Of a stretch of DNA of 12,870 bases, positions 1-7,462 are shown piece after piece (position 1 is the first letter of the stretch; each line of letters starts with the position of its first letter). The position numbers and the translations under genes are program-made. The stretch is from an uncultured Clostridia bacterium (GTDB lineage Bacteria; Bacillota; Clostridia; Oscillospirales; Acutalibacteraceae). The stretch is from assembly GCA_947567585.1 (NCBI GenBank), contig CANONE010000057.1:1-12870 (forward strand), written 5' to 3'. Below the pieces are notes generated by a model that had not been told where the DNA came from, did not search any database, and worked only from the letters and a program-made list of their open reading frames with translations.

Positions 1-510
1 GAAAAACGGAGCATCGACAAGATAACCGTCAAGGACATTGTGACAGAGTGCGGTGTGAATCGCCAGACCTTTTACTACCATTTTCGCGATATCTATGACC
101 TGATGGAGTGGGCGCTGGCGAGAAGCATTGAGAGATACACCGGTCGGCATTTGGCTGCGGAGATGGATTGGCGAGAGCAGATAAAGCTGCTGTTCCATTT
201 TTTCTACCTGCACCGCATGGTCTTCCTCCACGGTTACGACGCCACCAACAGGATGCAATATGAGCGGGCTGTTGTTAAGTGGGTGAGCCAAATGGTGCGC
301 GGGCGAATGGACGCCTATCCTCAGGCGGCACAGGTGCCGGATGAGAAAAAAGACTTTATCTCCACGGTCTATGCCCGGGGCTGTGCCGGATTTCTTCTGG
401 AATGGGTGGAGGAGGGGATGCCCGACGAACGCCATGTACGGCTGGACGACTATTTCCTCATGATAGACGGCAGCATCGGACACGTTCTGGACAAGTTCGT
501 GAAATCATAA
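1..510 (+). CDS. TetR/AcrR-family transcriptional regulator (5' end outside window)
   Basis: The frame is open from base 1 and ends at TAA 508-510, so the gene starts upstream of the window; a GTG at position 40 lies inside the DNA-binding domain and is not the start. The first visible residues (KITVKDIVTECGVNRQTFYY, then HFRDIYDL) are a typical TetR helix-turn-helix with the recognition helix VNRQTFYYHF. The remaining ~130 residues are helical and resemble the C-terminal ligand/dimer domain of the DhaS-like TetR group (TetR_C_8). That family usually has about 180-190 residues, so only a few N-terminal residues are missing. It lies upstream of and in the same direction as the radical SAM-MMPL genes, separated by a hairpin and a promoter. 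By family habit it probably regulates that operon as a dimer binding near 590-625, but no clear operator was found. Family call is firm; target is inference. Confidence 0.9.
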   Translation, partial: EKRSIDKITVKDIVTECGVNRQTFYYHFRDIYDLMEWALARSIERYTGRHLAAEMDWREQIKLLFHFFYLHRMVFLHGYDATNRMQYERAVVKWVSQMVRGRMDAYPQAAQVPDEKKDFISTVYARGCAGFLLEWVEEGMPDERHVRLDDYFLMIDGSIGHVLDKFVKS

Positions 511-543
511 TTTAGACAAATTTGTAATCTGTACTATTTTCAT

Positions 544-590
544 ACAAAGCGGCGCCTCTGTCTATTTTTGCGACAGAGGCGCCGCTTTGT
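544..590 (+). terminator. Perfect 19-bp hairpin after the regulator gene
   Basis: Arms 544-562 and 572-590 are exact inverted complements (19 bp) around a 9-nt loop containing TTTTT. The position 34 nt after the TetR stop suggests a terminator for that gene. The following bases (CGATTGTTAT) are only moderately T-rich, so it is not a textbook Rho-independent site. Its right arm ends 4 nt before the -35 box of the next gene, so it also insulates that promoter. Confidence 0.65.
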
Positions 591-593
591 CGA

Positions 594-622
594 TTGTTAT
601 CACTCAGTCTTGTGGTTATAAT
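594..622 (+). promoter_or_regulatory. Sigma-70-like promoter of the radical SAM operon
   Basis: TTGTTA (594-599), a 17-nt spacer and a perfect TATAAT (617-622) lie 41 nt upstream of the ATG at 663. Transcription would start near 629-630 and give a short leader with no room for a riboswitch. The site begins right after the 19-bp hairpin. Confidence 0.75.
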
Positions 623-662
623 GATATCCATAAAATCCCACGTAACATCAGGAGGTTATATT

Positions 663-2063
663 ATGGATACATCAAACAAAATCGTACGCTATGGATTGAA
701 GAAAGCTTTCAGCTATATCGAGCGCGACCCAGAAGAAAATCTGCCTAAGCTCATGGACTGGGTGGATCGTTTCGCCCCGGCGGGCGACCGCGGGTTTCCT
801 GTCCAGCGGGCGGCGTTCCGCAGGGTCATCGAGGACCCGGACTGCGCCATGCACCAGCTCATGTACCGCGTATTCACCGAGACGGACAAAGATGTGCTCA
901 AGGCCACATTTGAGAACTTCATCATCAACGGCAACCTGGTGGGATGGCCCCGGCAGGAGGAGCTGCGGGATGAATACGGCTGCAACATCCCCTGGGCCAT
1001 TTTACTGGACCCCACCTCCGCCTGCAACCTGCACTGTACCGGCTGCTGGGCGGCGGAATACGGCAACAAACTGAACCTGAGCTTTGACGAGATCGACGGC
1101 ATCATCACCCAGGGCAAGGAACTGGGGGTGTACATCTACATATACACCGGCGGCGAGCCCCTGGTACGCAAAGACGACCTGATTGCCCTATGCCGCAAGC
1201 ACAACGACTGCCAGTTCCTCTGCTTTACCAATGCCACCCTCATTGACGAGAGTTTTGCCAACTCTATGCTGGACGTGAAAAACTTCATCCCCGCCATCAG
1301 CGTAGAGGGCTTTGAGAGCGCCACGGACGGCCGCCGGGGCAGCGGTGTCTACAAAAAGGTGGTAGAGGCCATGGACCTGCTCAAAAGGAAAAAACTGCCC
1401 TTCGGCATCAGCTGCTGCTATACCAGCCAGAATTTTGAATCCATCAGCAGCGATGAATACTTTGACCAGATGGTGGAGTGGGGCGCGTCCTTTGTGTGGT
1501 ACTTCCACTATATGCCCATCGGCAACGACGCCGTGCCCGGCCTGCTCCCTGCTCCAAAGCAGCGGGAGTTCATGTACCGCAAGATACGGGAAGCCCGGCA
1601 GGAGAAGCCCATCTTCGCCATGGACTTCCAGAACGACGGTGAATTCGTGGGGGGCTGCATCGCGGGCGGGCGGCGCTACTTTCACATCAACGCTAACGGC
1701 GACTGTGACCCCTGTGTGTTTATCCACTACTCCAACGCCAATATCCGGGACATGAGCCTTCTGGACGTGCTGCGCTCCCCAATCTTCATGGCTTACCATG
1801 AGGGCCAACCCTTTAGCGATAACCACCTGCGTCCCTGCCCCATGCTGGAAAATCCCAGCAAACTGCGGGAGATGGTGGAGGACGCCGGGGCCCATTCCAC
1901 AGATTTGCAATCGCCGGAAAGCGTGGAGCATTTGTGCGGGAAATGCGCGGCCTATGCTAAAAACTGGGCTCCCACGGCGGAGCGGCTCTGGCAGCGCTCC
2001 TGCCGGGAGAAACAGGCGCGGCGGCCGGAGAGCGCGGCAGACGGCCATAAACTGGCAGTTTAG
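663..2063 (+). CDS. Radical SAM / SPASM-domain protein
   Basis: Start ATG 663 was chosen because AGGAGG (650-655) lies 7 nt upstream; the longer in-frame TTG at 594 lies inside the promoter. The product has 466 residues. C121-x3-C125-x2-C128 (CNLHCTGC) is the radical SAM [4Fe-4S] motif and GGEP at 163-166 is the SAM-contact motif. The C-terminal region has a SPASM-like cysteine set: C332, C348, C351 (GDCDPC), C392 and C425-x2-C428, for auxiliary clusters. Such enzymes cleave SAM to a 5'-deoxyadenosyl radical and act on peptides, lipids or other substrates in the cytoplasm. The N-terminal ~115 residues (YGLKKAFSYIERDPEENLPK...) are a helical extension that I cannot name. The gene is first in a tight operon with an MMPL exporter and a secreted heptad protein. 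No small precursor-peptide ORF was seen nearby, so a RiPP role has no direct support; a lipid or envelope substrate fits the MMPL partner better. Exact reaction unknown. Confidence 0.9.
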   Translation: MDTSNKIVRYGLKKAFSYIERDPEENLPKLMDWVDRFAPAGDRGFPVQRAAFRRVIEDPDCAMHQLMYRVFTETDKDVLKATFENFIINGNLVGWPRQEELRDEYGCNIPWAILLDPTSACNLHCTGCWAAEYGNKLNLSFDEIDGIITQGKELGVYIYIYTGGEPLVRKDDLIALCRKHNDCQFLCFTNATLIDESFANSMLDVKNFIPAISVEGFESATDGRRGSGVYKKVVEAMDLLKRKKLPFGISCCYTSQNFESISSDEYFDQMVEWGASFVWYFHYMPIGNDAVPGLLPAPKQREFMYRKIREARQEKPIFAMDFQNDGEFVGGCIAGGRRYFHINANGDCDPCVFIHYSNANIRDMSLLDVLRSPIFMAYHEGQPFSDNHLRPCPMLENPSKLREMVEDAGAHSTDLQSPESVEHLCGKCAAYAKNWAPTAERLWQRSCREKQARRPESAADGHKLAV

Positions 2064-2100
2064 GCCAAGCGGCCATGATCTTTATAGAGAAAGGACTGGT

Positions 2101-4218
2101 GTGGTTTTGGAAAGGATCGCCCGGGGTATTGTCCGCCACCGGAAGCTGGTACTGGTTCTGGCAGTTCTGCTGCTGATACCGGCCCTGCTGGGCGCGGCGG
2201 CTACCCGCATTAACTACGACATACTCACCTACCTGCCCCCGGAGCTGGACTCCATGCTGGGGGAGCAGGCATTGGAAAAGGATTTCAACCTGGCCTCCAC
2301 CGGCATGGTGACCGTGGAGGGTATGCCCCTGGGGGAGCTGCTCACTATGAAGGCCCAAATGGAACAGGTGCCCGGTGTGGAGCAGGTGTTCTGGCTCAGC
2401 GACGTGATAGACCCGGCCATTCCCCGGGAGATGCTTCCCGAGGGCATACAACAGGCTATGTACGGCGAGAACGCCACCCTGATGCTGGTGCGCTTCTCGG
2501 AGCCCTCTGCCAGCAAGGGAACTATGGACGCCGTGGCGGAGCTCAAGGGCCTTTTAAAGGAGCACAGCTTCATGGGCGGCATGAGCGTCATTTTGCAGGA
2601 CACAAAGGCCCTGGTGGACCAGGAGATGCCACTGTACATCCTTTGCGCGGTGGGGGCCAGCCTATTGGTGCTGTTCCTGGCAATGGAGAGCACCCTGGTT
2701 CCCGTGCTGTTCATGGTGGGGCTGCTGTTCCCAATACTCTATAACTTCGGCACCAACTACTTTCTGGGACAGATCAGCTACATCACCCAGGCGCTGTCCA
2801 CGGTCTTGCAGCTGGGGGTGACCATGGACTTCTCCATCTTCCTACTGCACCGCTACGAGGAAGAAAAGCGGCACAGTACAGACAAAGAGCAGGCCATGGC
2901 CACCGCCATCGTAAACACTTTCTCCTCGGTGACGGCCTCCAGCCTGACAACCATCGCAGGCTTTCTGGCCCTGTGTACTATGCGCCTGACCTTGGGCCGG
3001 GATATCGGCATCGTCATGGCAAAGGGCGTGGCCTTGGGCGTCGTCTGCACCATCACCATCCTGCCCTCCCTTATCCTGACCTTTGACCGGGCTGTGGAAA
3101 AGCACCGGCACCGGGCGGTTATCCCCCAGTTAAAGAGGGTAAGCCGGTTCGTCACCCGGCATCCCGGTCCGATCCTGGCGGTTTTCCTGGTGATGATCAT
3201 GCCCTTCACCCTGGCCCAGAGCAAAACTGGTGTGTATTACACCCTGTTTGACAGCCTGCCCCAGGATTTGACGGGTATTGTGGGCACAAACAAGCTGAAG
3301 GATGATTTCGGCATGACCACCTCCCACTTTATCCTGGTAGATGAAGCCATGAGTGATGAGGACCTGAAGGCTCTGTGTAAGGATCTAGAGGGAGTGGAGG
3401 GAATCACTCAGGTGGCCTCTGTCCGCCAGCTGCTGCCTTCCGGCTTTGACGCTGAAATGCTGCCGGAGGATATCGCCCAGCTGGCCCAGTCCGGCGGGAA
3501 GAAGCTGATCCTGGCAAACTCCGCCTATAAGAGCGGCGCCGGCGAGCTCACCGCCCAGCTCCATGAGATGGAGGGCCTGATAAAAGCCGCCGACCCCAGC
3601 GGAGTTATCACCGGCGAGGGGGCCATGACAAAGGACCTGATCGAGATCGCCGACACCGATTTCGCCCATGTGAGCGTAACGTCCATCGCGGCGGTATTCC
3701 TCATCATCCTGCTGACCTTCGGCAGCGCGTCCATACCGGTGCTGCTGGTAACCTCCATTGAGAGCGCCATCTTCATCAATATGGGCATCCCCTACTTTAC
3801 CGGCACGCAGCTGCCGTTTATCGCCAGCATCGTCATCGGTACGGTGCAGCTGGGGGCCACGGTGGACTATGCCATCCTGATGGCCACCCGTTTCCGGGAG
3901 GAGCGCCAGCGGGGGCTAACCCCCCGAGAGGCCGCCCGGACCGCCTGCCAGTATTGCAGCCAGAGCATTCTCTCCAGCGGCCTGACCTTCTTTGCCGCCA
4001 CCATCGGCGTGGCCGCCATCAGCCGCATGGAACTGCTGAAAAGTATCTGCCTGCTGATCTCCCGGGGCGCGCTCATCAGTATGTTCGTCATCATCGTAAT
4101 ATTGCCCTGCCTGCTCCAGCTTTTGGACCCGCTTATCCGCCGTACCACTCTGCACTGGCTGGGAAGACCGGATAAAGAGAAGAAACAGCCTATCACAGAA
4201 AGGAAGGAACTTGCATGA
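2101..4218 (+). CDS. MMPL-family (RND-type) transporter
   Basis: GTG 2101 is the preferred start: AAAGGA (2090-2095) lies 5 nt upstream and the protein then begins MVLERIARGIVRHRKLVL, a normal MMPL N-terminus. The open frame continues upstream to 1798, but that part is an out-of-frame shadow of the radical SAM gene. The 705-residue product has two similar halves. Each has one leading TM helix, an extracytoplasmic domain (containing NYDILTYLPPELDS in half 1 and LFDSLPQDLTG in half 2) and a block of five TM helices. The TM4-type motifs TMDFSIFLLHRYEEE (D243) and TVDYAILMATRFREE (D589) carry the Asp-aromatic pairs expected for proton coupling. MMPL proteins export lipids, glycolipids or hydrophobic compounds using the proton gradient. 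It starts 37 nt after the radical SAM stop, and its own TGA overlaps the next ATG. The substrate cannot be read from the sequence. Confidence 0.93.
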   Translation: MVLERIARGIVRHRKLVLVLAVLLLIPALLGAAATRINYDILTYLPPELDSMLGEQALEKDFNLASTGMVTVEGMPLGELLTMKAQMEQVPGVEQVFWLSDVIDPAIPREMLPEGIQQAMYGENATLMLVRFSEPSASKGTMDAVAELKGLLKEHSFMGGMSVILQDTKALVDQEMPLYILCAVGASLLVLFLAMESTLVPVLFMVGLLFPILYNFGTNYFLGQISYITQALSTVLQLGVTMDFSIFLLHRYEEEKRHSTDKEQAMATAIVNTFSSVTASSLTTIAGFLALCTMRLTLGRDIGIVMAKGVALGVVCTITILPSLILTFDRAVEKHRHRAVIPQLKRVSRFVTRHPGPILAVFLVMIMPFTLAQSKTGVYYTLFDSLPQDLTGIVGTNKLKDDFGMTTSHFILVDEAMSDEDLKALCKDLEGVEGITQVASVRQLLPSGFDAEMLPEDIAQLAQSGGKKLILANSAYKSGAGELTAQLHEMEGLIKAADPSGVITGEGAMTKDLIEIADTDFAHVSVTSIAAVFLIILLTFGSASIPVLLVTSIESAIFINMGIPYFTGTQLPFIASIVIGTVQLGATVDYAILMATRFREERQRGLTPREAARTACQYCSQSILSSGLTFFAATIGVAAISRMELLKSICLLISRGALISMFVIIVILPCLLQLLDPLIRRTTLHWLGRPDKEKKQPITERKELA

Positions 4219-6293
4219 AGATTTGGAAGCCTATTTTGGGCCTTGGGCTTTCGGCCCTGATGATCGCAAACTGCGCCCTGCCTGCCTTAGCCGCAGGGGA
4301 TGGCACAGAAAAAGAGGAAACCGTGTATGTGGTTCTTGAGCCCGACGGCTCGGTGCGCAGTCAGACGGTGAGCGCCCACCTGCACAACGAAAACGGCCTC
4401 TCCGGCGTCATTGACCGCTCTACCCTGACGGATATTGAGAATACCCACGACGCTGCGGCCTTCACCCAGGATGAGGAGGAGCTTCGCTGGGACACGGACG
4501 AGACCGACGTGTATTATAAAGGATCCACCAGCCGGAAAGCCCCTATCAGCGCCAAGATCACCTATGAGCTGGACGGTGCGGAGATCGCCCCGGAGGCGCT
4601 GGCCGGGAAAAGCGGCCGCGTCAAGCTTACGGTCCGGCTCACAAACAACGAGACTGGCACGATACAGGCCGGCGGCAAGGCCCAGCGGGTATGCACACCC
4701 TTTGTCACTATGGTGGCGGTGGTGCTGGACGAAGGGTGGGCGGAGGTCTCCGCCGAGCATGGGAAGCTCACTGGTGCAGGCAACGCCCAGGCGGTGGGTT
4801 TCGTGTGCCTGCCCGGGGTGCGGGAGTGCCTGGAGGGCGTCGGGTCTGATAAGCTGGCGGAGCTGGAGGACCACCTACTGGACCAAGTGAGCATAGAGGG
4901 CGAAGTGACAGATTTTACCCTGCCCGATATACTGATCGCCTGCTCCACGGACGGGGAGACGCTCAGGGAGAACGGCTTCTCCGGTCTGGATAAGCTGGAA
5001 GGGCTGGATAAAAATATGGACAGCCTGCGGGAGGGTATGGATGAGCTCCTTGATGGCGCGGATCGCTTGGCGGAGGGCGCATCCGCGCTGGAGAGCGGCG
5101 CTGCCGCCTTGCTGGCGGGTATCAACACGCTGTATGCCGGGGGGCTGCGCCTGCAAAGCGGTACCGCCCAATTACAACAGGGGGCGCACGATCTAAGCAG
5201 CGGTGCGGCCCAGGCCCGGGATGGCGCTGTGGCCTTGCAGACAGGAGCGAATAATCTGTCGGCGGGACTGTCAGACCTACAGAATGGCGCCGGAGCCCTC
5301 TATGGCGGGTACAGCCAGCTAAAGGCCGGGGCGGACAGTTTGACGGCTGGGCTCAATACCCTGCAAGACAAAGGCCCTACCCTGGTAGACGGCGTAGGAC
5401 AGATTGCCGGGGCGGTGAGCCAGCTCTATGAAGCAGCCGGACCGGACAGCGGCCTGATGGCAGGCGCTCAAGCCTTTGGGGGCTCCCTGTCCGGGGCGGC
5501 GTCTAACGGTGCGGGAGCAGCGGCCAGCCTGCCCGACCCCAGCGCCTTTGCCCCGGATGAAGCCCAGGCCAATGACCCGGCCTATCAACAGCTTTTGGCG
5601 GCGTATGCTGGCGCGTACAGCGCGGCCAACAGCATGGCTGGAGGTCTTGCGGAACTGGACAGCGCCTATGGCCAGGTACTGGGCGGCCTACAGCAGGTGA
5701 GCTCGGGTGTTGAATCTTTGCAGGCCGGCGCCAATGGCGCCCAAGGGCTTGCCGCCGGGTTAACTGCATACACCCAGGGCGTGGCGGACGCCGCGGCCGG
5801 CGCGTCCCAGCTTCAAGGCGGTATCGAACAGTTGGGAGCGAAGTTGCCCGCGCTGACCGGGGGGATAGATCAGCTCATTGCCGGGTCAAACCAACTCTCA
5901 GCGGGGGCGGGTTCCCTCTCTCAGGGCAACGCGGTATTGGCAGACGGCGCGGCCTCGCTGCACATAGGCACGGCAGAGCTCCGGGACGGTGCGTCAGCCC
6001 TACAGGACGGCTTGGCCCAATTCGACTCTGAGGGAATCAGCAAGCTGACAGGGGCGGTAGACACAGAGAAACTGCCTGCGCTGCGGGCAGTAACAACAGC
6101 CATGCGGGAACGTGTGGAAGACTACGACAGCTTTGCCGGCGCGCCAAAGGGAACCGTGGCAACTACCAAGTTCGTAATGAAAACAGCCGGCCAAGAACAA
6201 GAAAACACGTCAACCGAGGAAATCGCGCCCCAGGAGGACGAGCATGAAAACGAGAACTTCTGGCAAAGGGTGATGGCTCTGTTCGGGAAATAG
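4215..6293 (+). CDS. Secreted Leu/Gly heptad-repeat protein, MMPL partner
   Basis: ATG 4215 overlaps the MMPL stop (ATGA) and has AAGGAAGGA just upstream, so translation is probably coupled. The 692-residue product has a signal peptide (MKIWKPILGLGLSALMIANC..., likely cleavage after ALPALA near residue 26). Next comes a beta-rich domain of about 30-245 containing YELDGAEIAPEALAGKSGR, a motif I recall from other Firmicutes heptad proteins beside MMPL genes. Residues 281-385 form 15 consecutive heptads of type G-A-x-x-L-x-x, the pattern known as xxxLxxG repeats in YhgE/Pip-like proteins. An Ala/Gly/Ser/Pro-rich stretch (410-450) follows, then a looser repeat region and six more heptads at 557-598. 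The tail is charged (QEDEHENENFW) and ends in a short amphipathic segment. No TM helix follows the repeats, unlike true YhgE/Pip. It probably works outside the membrane as a long rod or channel-like partner of the MMPL pump; this role is inference. Confidence 0.85.
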   Translation: MKIWKPILGLGLSALMIANCALPALAAGDGTEKEETVYVVLEPDGSVRSQTVSAHLHNENGLSGVIDRSTLTDIENTHDAAAFTQDEEELRWDTDETDVYYKGSTSRKAPISAKITYELDGAEIAPEALAGKSGRVKLTVRLTNNETGTIQAGGKAQRVCTPFVTMVAVVLDEGWAEVSAEHGKLTGAGNAQAVGFVCLPGVRECLEGVGSDKLAELEDHLLDQVSIEGEVTDFTLPDILIACSTDGETLRENGFSGLDKLEGLDKNMDSLREGMDELLDGADRLAEGASALESGAAALLAGINTLYAGGLRLQSGTAQLQQGAHDLSSGAAQARDGAVALQTGANNLSAGLSDLQNGAGALYGGYSQLKAGADSLTAGLNTLQDKGPTLVDGVGQIAGAVSQLYEAAGPDSGLMAGAQAFGGSLSGAASNGAGAAASLPDPSAFAPDEAQANDPAYQQLLAAYAGAYSAANSMAGGLAELDSAYGQVLGGLQQVSSGVESLQAGANGAQGLAAGLTAYTQGVADAAAGASQLQGGIEQLGAKLPALTGGIDQLIAGSNQLSAGAGSLSQGNAVLADGAASLHIGTAELRDGASALQDGLAQFDSEGISKLTGAVDTEKLPALRAVTTAMRERVEDYDSFAGAPKGTVATTKFVMKTAGQEQENTSTEEIAPQEDEHENENFWQRVMALFGK

Positions 6294-6298
6294 CAGGT

Positions 6299-6336
6299 AA
6301 GGCGTCGCGGACTTCCAAGTCCGCGACGCCTTTTTT
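6299..6336 (+). terminator. Rho-independent terminator of the radical SAM-MMPL operon
   Basis: Arms 6299-6313 and 6318-6332 pair perfectly (GC-rich, 15 bp) around TCCA and run into six T (6331-6336). It starts 6 nt after the stop codon of the heptad protein and closes the + strand operon. Confidence 0.95.
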
Positions 6337-6339
6337 GTT

Positions 6340-6449
6340 GGGCGGCACAATTTTTGAGGAATTTTCCCGACTTGACAGAGTGTTATTTACAATAGGGCTG
6401 CAAGTTCAATGCCTGTAATATCTCCAATGGGAGAAAACCGCAGACGCAA
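6340..6449. other. Short intergenic stretch, no gene seen
   Basis: Between the operon terminator and the gene debris that starts at 6450 I see no open frame with a start and ribosome site, no hairpin and no complete promoter. A TTGACA (6372-6377) has no -10 box at usable spacing. Confidence 0.5.
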
Positions 6450-6478
6450 ACCGCCTTGATCACATAGACGATCCGTAG
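6450..6478 (-). pseudogene. Nine-codon remnant of a MATE transporter C-terminus
   Basis: This 29-base segment matches 8879-8907 at 26 positions, including an exact run of 18 bases (accgccttgatcacatag). At 8879-8907 the same sequence codes LRIHYVIKA of the truncated MATE gene; here it reads LRIVYVIKA. Homology stops at about 6450 on the left. On the right it runs directly into esterase-like sequence, so ~480 bases present in the other copy are missing here. The match is far too long for chance within this window. Confidence 0.75.
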
Positions 6479-6730
6479 CCCAGCTCTTTCAGCCGGGCCG
6501 CGCGTCCTCCACGCGCTTGCGGATAAGCTTTTTGCTCCCGCAGACCAGGGTGAATTCCGTTAGCTCCCGCCCCTCCTCTTTATACCTTTTTGCTATGTAT
6601 AAGATCGTAGGCAGAGCCAGGAAAACTCTCGGGAGTTCCAAAGGCGATGTAATTGGTAAAATACCTGTCCCCGGCGCGAACCATCTCGCAAAAGCAACCG
6701 GCAGCGCCCAGGTGGTAGGAAAAAGGATCG
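6475..6730 (-). pseudogene. Frameshifted remnant of an esterase (PF00756-like)
   Basis: Reading the - strand from 6730, one frame gives HLGAAGCFCEMVRAGDRYF followed by FGTPESFPGSAYDL. A second frame continues RYKEEGRELTEFTLVCG and then KRVEDA. A third finishes ARLKELGY. Together these look like the C-terminal half of a bacterial esterase of the S-formylglutathione-hydrolase/esterase D type, where a region like F(G)xxExFxGSxxDL precedes EGRELPxFxxxCG. At least two single-base shifts break it. The last part (6475-6524) is close in sequence to 9389-9432, the C-terminal part of another broken esterase. Nothing here could make a working enzyme: the catalytic Ser region and the His region are absent. 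Confidence 0.7.
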
Positions 6731-6739
6731 ATTTTCCTA

Positions 6740-7402
6740 TCACGTCCCTCCCGGGTCAATACGATTTGAAAGTTCCGTTATCAATTCACAAGCGATCTGC
6801 TGCACACTTTCTATTGGAAGAACATGTACATATGCCCAAGAATACCACAATATATGACAGGCCAGCGCAAAGTTATCCCAATCCTTGTCCTCGTCCTGAT
6901 ATCCAGCCAGGCGCAGCGCAAGAGCCTGCTCCAGCGCCAAGGGCGCAAGCATGGGGCGCTGCCAGTCTAGGATATAGCGCAAGGAATGGTTTTCTCTAAT
7001 TAGGTTGGATTCATTGATATCCCCATGGACGATGCCCACCGGCTGGCCGATCAAGCTGGCCGCCAGCATCAGCTGATAAGGGTGGGACACAAAGTCCTGC
7101 TCCGACTGAAAGGTCAGCAGCCGCTCCGTGGGCAGGCCCTCGCCGTAGAGGGTAAAGGTCTTTTCCGTTTGGCGCAGCAGGTCTCGCAGCTCGCTGAAAT
7201 CCTCCAGGCCAATGTCCCGGCAGAACCGGCTCACCGTGGCCTTTGGCACAAAGCACTCCGCCGCCAGCTTCTCCACGCTCACACCCTCCAGGCAGTCCAG
7301 CCGCCCCAGCAGGTACCGGGCGATTCGGCAGTTGTTGGAATCTTCTCTCCCCGCCGCCAGTTCGGACAGAAGCACGATGGGCAGTTTCCCGTAATACCCC
7401 AT
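6740..7402 (-). CDS. RpiR-type HTH fused to an APH-kinase C-lobe (chimeric)
   Basis: ATG 7402 has GGAGG 6 nt upstream and is preferred to an in-frame TTG at 7417. The product has 220 residues. Residues 1 to ~90 are an RpiR/MurR helix-turn-helix domain (CRIARYLLGRLD, then VSVEKLAAECFVPKATVSRF). The SIS sugar-binding domain that normally follows is absent. From about residue 100 the protein instead resembles the C-lobe of aminoglycoside/choline-kinase-like phosphotransferases. It carries the catalytic loop H126-G-D128-INES-N133 and the metal-binding D146 in YILDWQRP. The kinase N-lobe that binds ATP is missing, so phosphotransfer by this chain alone is unlikely. The kinase-like part (6740-7030) appears more AT-rich than the HTH part, which supports a join near 7030-7090. 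It may be a recombination product that is no longer functional, or a regulator using a kinase fold for ligand binding. The domain calls are good; function is unknown. Confidence 0.65.
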   Translation of the reverse strand: MGYYGKLPIVLLSELAAGREDSNNCRIARYLLGRLDCLEGVSVEKLAAECFVPKATVSRFCRDIGLEDFSELRDLLRQTEKTFTLYGEGLPTERLLTFQSEQDFVSHPYQLMLAASLIGQPVGIVHGDINESNLIRENHSLRYILDWQRPMLAPLALEQALALRLAGYQDEDKDWDNFALACHILWYSWAYVHVLPIESVQQIACELITELSNRIDPGGT

Positions 7403-7427
7403 GTTTTTCCTCCGCAAAAGAATGAGT

Positions 7428-7446
7428 GGCCGGGTCTCACCCGGCC
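7428..7446 (-). terminator. GC-rich hairpin between DJ-1 gene and HTH/APH gene
   Basis: Arms 7428-7435 and 7439-7446 pair perfectly (8 bp, loop CTC). It could end the DJ-1 transcript, although on the - strand the following bases (ACTCATTCTTTT) are only weakly T-rich. If the -10 box at 7453-7458 is used, the hairpin lies at the very 5' end of the HTH/APH mRNA. It is therefore a terminator or leader structure. Confidence 0.45.
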
Positions 7447-7452
7447 CTTTTC

Positions 7453-7461
7453 ATTATAGCA
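7453..7461 (-). promoter_or_regulatory. Extended -10 promoter for the HTH/APH gene
   Basis: On the - strand the sequence reads TGCTATAAT (an extended -10), 50 nt upstream of the ATG at 7402. No good -35 box is seen at 16-18 nt, which extended -10 promoters do not strictly need. It lies just after the stop codon of the upstream DJ-1 gene. Confidence 0.45.
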
Positions 7462-7462
7462 T

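Noticed and set aside
516..525. ACAAATTTGT palindrome as a TetR operator
   Set aside because: It is only 10 bp, AT-rich, has no extended dyad and lies ~70 nt upstream of the -35 box.
594..662. Longer radical SAM start at TTG 594
   Set aside because: It lies inside the promoter; the ATG at 663 has a strong ribosome site at proper spacing.
1188..2048. Long - strand open frame opposite the radical SAM gene
   Set aside because: No family features; it is a by-product of GC-rich codons in a clearly real gene on the other strand.
1798..2100. Extended N-terminus of the MMPL gene
   Set aside because: This part is the radical SAM gene read in another frame, with no membrane-protein features; GTG 2101 has a ribosome site and gives a normal MMPL start.
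4260..4275. Lipobox (IANC) in the heptad protein, making it a lipoprotein
   Set aside because: Asn before Cys is not accepted in normal lipoboxes, and a good signal peptidase I site (ALA-AG) follows.
6372..6393. TTGACA plus TACAAT as a promoter
   Set aside because: The spacer is only 10 nt, too short for sigma-70, and no gene follows on the + strand.
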